NCBI RefSeq assembly: GCF_003173575.1
Contig: NZ_QGNY01000001.1
Coordinates: forward strand, 744,001 to 808,000
DNA length: 64,000 nt
Direction of reading: 5' to 3'
Source of the DNA: Pedobacter paludis
GTDB taxonomy: Bacteria > Bacteroidota > Bacteroidia > Sphingobacteriales > Sphingobacteriaceae
The translations under genes were made by a program, and so were the position numbers. The notes beneath the pieces were generated by a model that had not been told where the DNA came from, did no database searches, and worked only from the letters and a program-made list of their open reading frames with translations. Positions 62,457 through 64,000 of this stretch are shown one piece after another (positions within the stretch are counted from its first letter, which is position 1; the number at the start of each line of letters is the position of its first letter).

Positions 62457-63545
62457 ATGATATCCTACACGGACGAACGAATTACCGTTAAAAACAAAAT
62501 TTGGACTTGGATGATAGACAAGAAAGTCCATATTATATCTTGGATTGTCTTTATTTTCTATGAATCAATAATAGCTGGGATATTTATTGGCAAGTTTGGT
62601 ACTTTTCAGAATTATGTAATCCACTACTCATTAAACATTGCCCTTTTCTATATTCATGCTGAAGTTGTATTAACATCTAGTTTAAAGAAACCAAAGCAAG
62701 CTTATTGGAAATTGCCTATATTTTTTATTTTAGAAATTATTGTTTACTTCTCTATTTTGTATGGTGTAGAGTGGCTGTCTGTGAAATATTCTGGATATGT
62801 GGGTATTAGGAAATTTGAATTTAGTGTTGCCTATTTTATCGGTCCCTTATACAGATGGACATTTTTTACAGGCTTTGCAACGGGCTATTATTTCCTGATA
62901 AACTTTTTAAAAGAAAGAAAGAAAACTGAAAATCTGGAGCAACAACGCTTAAACAATATTATCCAGATTGCTAAATCGGAAAATGCATTTTTAAAGGCGC
63001 AGATTCAGCCTCATTTTCTATTTAATACCTTAGATTTTATCTATCATAATGCGAGAGAATCATCTCCAATTGCTGCAGAAACTATTCTTTCCTTATCTGA
63101 AATGATGCGATATGCAGTAGATAGCAATCAAGATGGAGAGTTTATCTCTTTGGGAAATGAAATTGAACAGGTAGAAAATTTAATCAACTTACATCAGCTT
63201 AGACAAAATCATTCGCTACAGATTAGATTTGATTACGATGATGAAGTGAAGGACTTGAAGATTATACCACTGGTTTTAATTACGCTTGTTGAAAACATTT
63301 TTAAACATGGTAACCTAAATAATTTAAACCATCCAGCTGAAATAAGTATTAATCAAAATGACCACACCTTGATTATTGAAACTTCTAACTTGGCTAATTT
63401 GGTACCAAATAAAACCGGTTTAAACTCGGGAATGGAAAATATTCGAAAGCGTTTAGCATATACTTATAATAATTTAGCTACTTTTGAATACTATATTGAT
63501 GATAATCAGTATTTTAGAGCAAAACTAACTATTTATAATTCTTAA
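62457..63545 (+). CDS. Membrane sensor histidine kinase (His_kinase family, LytS-like)
   Basis: This 362-residue protein has about four membrane helices in its first 150 residues (IISWIVFIFYESIIAGIFIG; YVIHYSLNIALFYIHAEVVL; LPIFFILEIIVYFSILYG; WTFFTGFATGYYFLINF) and a C-terminal kinase core. The phosphoacceptor His186 is in LKAQIQPHFLFNTLD, the N box reads LVENIFKHG, and the G-box-like segment is NSGMENIRKRL. It lies between two LytTR regulators and is their likely partner kinase. The signal is not evident. Confidence 0.92.
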   Translation: MISYTDERITVKNKIWTWMIDKKVHIISWIVFIFYESIIAGIFIGKFGTFQNYVIHYSLNIALFYIHAEVVLTSSLKKPKQAYWKLPIFFILEIIVYFSILYGVEWLSVKYSGYVGIRKFEFSVAYFIGPLYRWTFFTGFATGYYFLINFLKERKKTENLEQQRLNNIIQIAKSENAFLKAQIQPHFLFNTLDFIYHNARESSPIAAETILSLSEMMRYAVDSNQDGEFISLGNEIEQVENLINLHQLRQNHSLQIRFDYDDEVKDLKIIPLVLITLVENIFKHGNLNNLNHPAEISINQNDHTLIIETSNLANLVPNKTGLNSGMENIRKRLAYTYNNLATFEYYIDDNQYFRAKLTIYNS

Positions 63546-63709
63546 CATTAATTCAAGACAAAAAAATCACCTAAAACGGATTGTTTTTTAAGCTTAATAA
63601 CACAGAAAGCACATATTCCTTTACCAACTAACTACAATACTTTACCAAATGCGCTAGTTTCAGTATTAGATAATGAAATTGTAATTTTGATTAACCAAAA
63701 CTAAATTAA

Positions 63710-64000
63710 ATGTCTATAAGTTGCATCGCAATCGACGATGACCCTCACGCTCTAGAAAGCTTAAAAGCATACATGACCAAGTTGCCTGATTTAAAACTTG
63801 TTCAAAGCTTTACAGAGCCACTAAAAGCACTCGCAGAAATTTCTGTTTCTAATCCAGTCGACATTATCTTTATGGATGTGGAAATGCCAGCCATTTCTGG
63901 AATCGAGTTGGCAGGCTTGCTCAGAAAAAAAACCAAACATCTTATTTTCACAACAGCCCATGCACGTTACGCAATTGATGCATTTAAAGTTGATGCCGAT
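63710..64000 (+). CDS. LytTR-type response regulator, N-terminal part
   Basis: The first 97 codons of a receiver domain are visible: MSISCIAIDDDPHALESLKA, Asp56 in IIFMDVEMPAISGIEL, and IFTTAHARYAIDAFKVDAD. The window ends before the output domain, so LytTR is inferred from close similarity to the regulator at 61490 and from the position next to its kinase. The short gap after the kinase stop (63546-63709) contains an imperfect hairpin and CTAAATTAA before the ATG. Transcription could be separate or continuous. Confidence 0.8.
   Translation, partial: MSISCIAIDDDPHALESLKAYMTKLPDLKLVQSFTEPLKALAEISVSNPVDIIFMDVEMPAISGIELAGLLRKKTKHLIFTTAHARYAIDAFKVDAD

Overview
The window is an AT-rich chromosomal segment from a member of the Bacteroidota, most likely Sphingobacteriaceae and Pedobacter-like. 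The reasons are a SusC/SusD pair, secreted proteins with short signal peptides ending in AQ, DUF3857 proteins, LytTR regulators with His_kinase-family sensors, very weak Shine-Dalgarno signals, and many TAnnTTTG (-7) promoter elements with TTG/TTTG near -33. No rRNA, tRNA, CRISPR array, insertion sequence or prophage was recognised. Most genes are chromosomal housekeeping or lifestyle genes; accessory items are scattered singly.

Layout. 1-0.8 kb: the start of a histidine-kinase-like gene and a single-domain response regulator. 0.9-5.7 kb: a glycerol regulon, with a DeoR/GlpR-type repressor divergent from glpD-glpK-glpF and a paired 10-bp repeat over the glpD promoter. 5.9-8.0 kb: a DEDDh exonuclease overlapping a CBS-DUF294 nucleotidyltransferase-like gene. 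8.1-11.3 kb: the translation operon thrS-infC-rpmI-rplT, in which infC must start on a non-AUG codon. 11.6-16.6 kb: a secreted GLPGLI-like protein, a LutA-like Fe-S protein, a UMF1-type transporter and RecQ. 16.8-24.6 kb: a DUF1016 nuclease, a TolB-propeller amidohydrolase, a B12/radical SAM protein and two proteins of unknown function. 24.6-29.2 kb: a BaiN/HI0933-type flavoprotein, purK-purE, a YqgE protein and pdxH. 29.6-34.4 kb: an isolated SusC/SusD uptake pair. 34.8-43.8 kb: hydroxyacyl-CoA dehydrogenase, ruvB, a GxxExxY protein with an apparent N-terminal frameshift, a GNAT-nitrilase fusion, queG, a VapBC-type toxin-antitoxin pair, an M1 peptidase and a second exonuclease. 43.9-50.9 kb: two overlapping DUF3857/transglutaminase-like genes, a 40-codon membrane ORF, an NmrA-like/DUF2867 protein and an L,D-transpeptidase. 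51-58.3 kb: topB, an orphan receiver, an IGHMBP2-like helicase, a HipA-like kinase overlapping DUF3037, and a KTSC-Nei pair. 58.4-60.8 kb: a possible small RNA, then carH-like-crtB-idi. 61.5-64 kb: LytTR regulator, 47-residue peptide ORF on the opposite strand, histidine kinase, and a second LytTR regulator cut by the window edge.

How parts work together. GlpF, GlpK and GlpD form a complete route from external glycerol to dihydroxyacetone phosphate. The MerR/B12 protein keeps the Wx9EH and ExHxxG signatures of CarH photoreceptors and is translationally coupled to phytoene synthase, which suggests light-controlled carotenoid synthesis. The HipA-like/DUF3037 pair and the peptide ORF inside the LytTR cluster are the best candidates for incompletely described systems. 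Several promoters place the -7 element directly against the start codon (pdxH, ruvB, queG, vapB-like, baiN-like), so leaderless transcripts seem common here. Several intergenic gaps hold long imperfect or perfect palindromes that look like dispersed REP-type elements.
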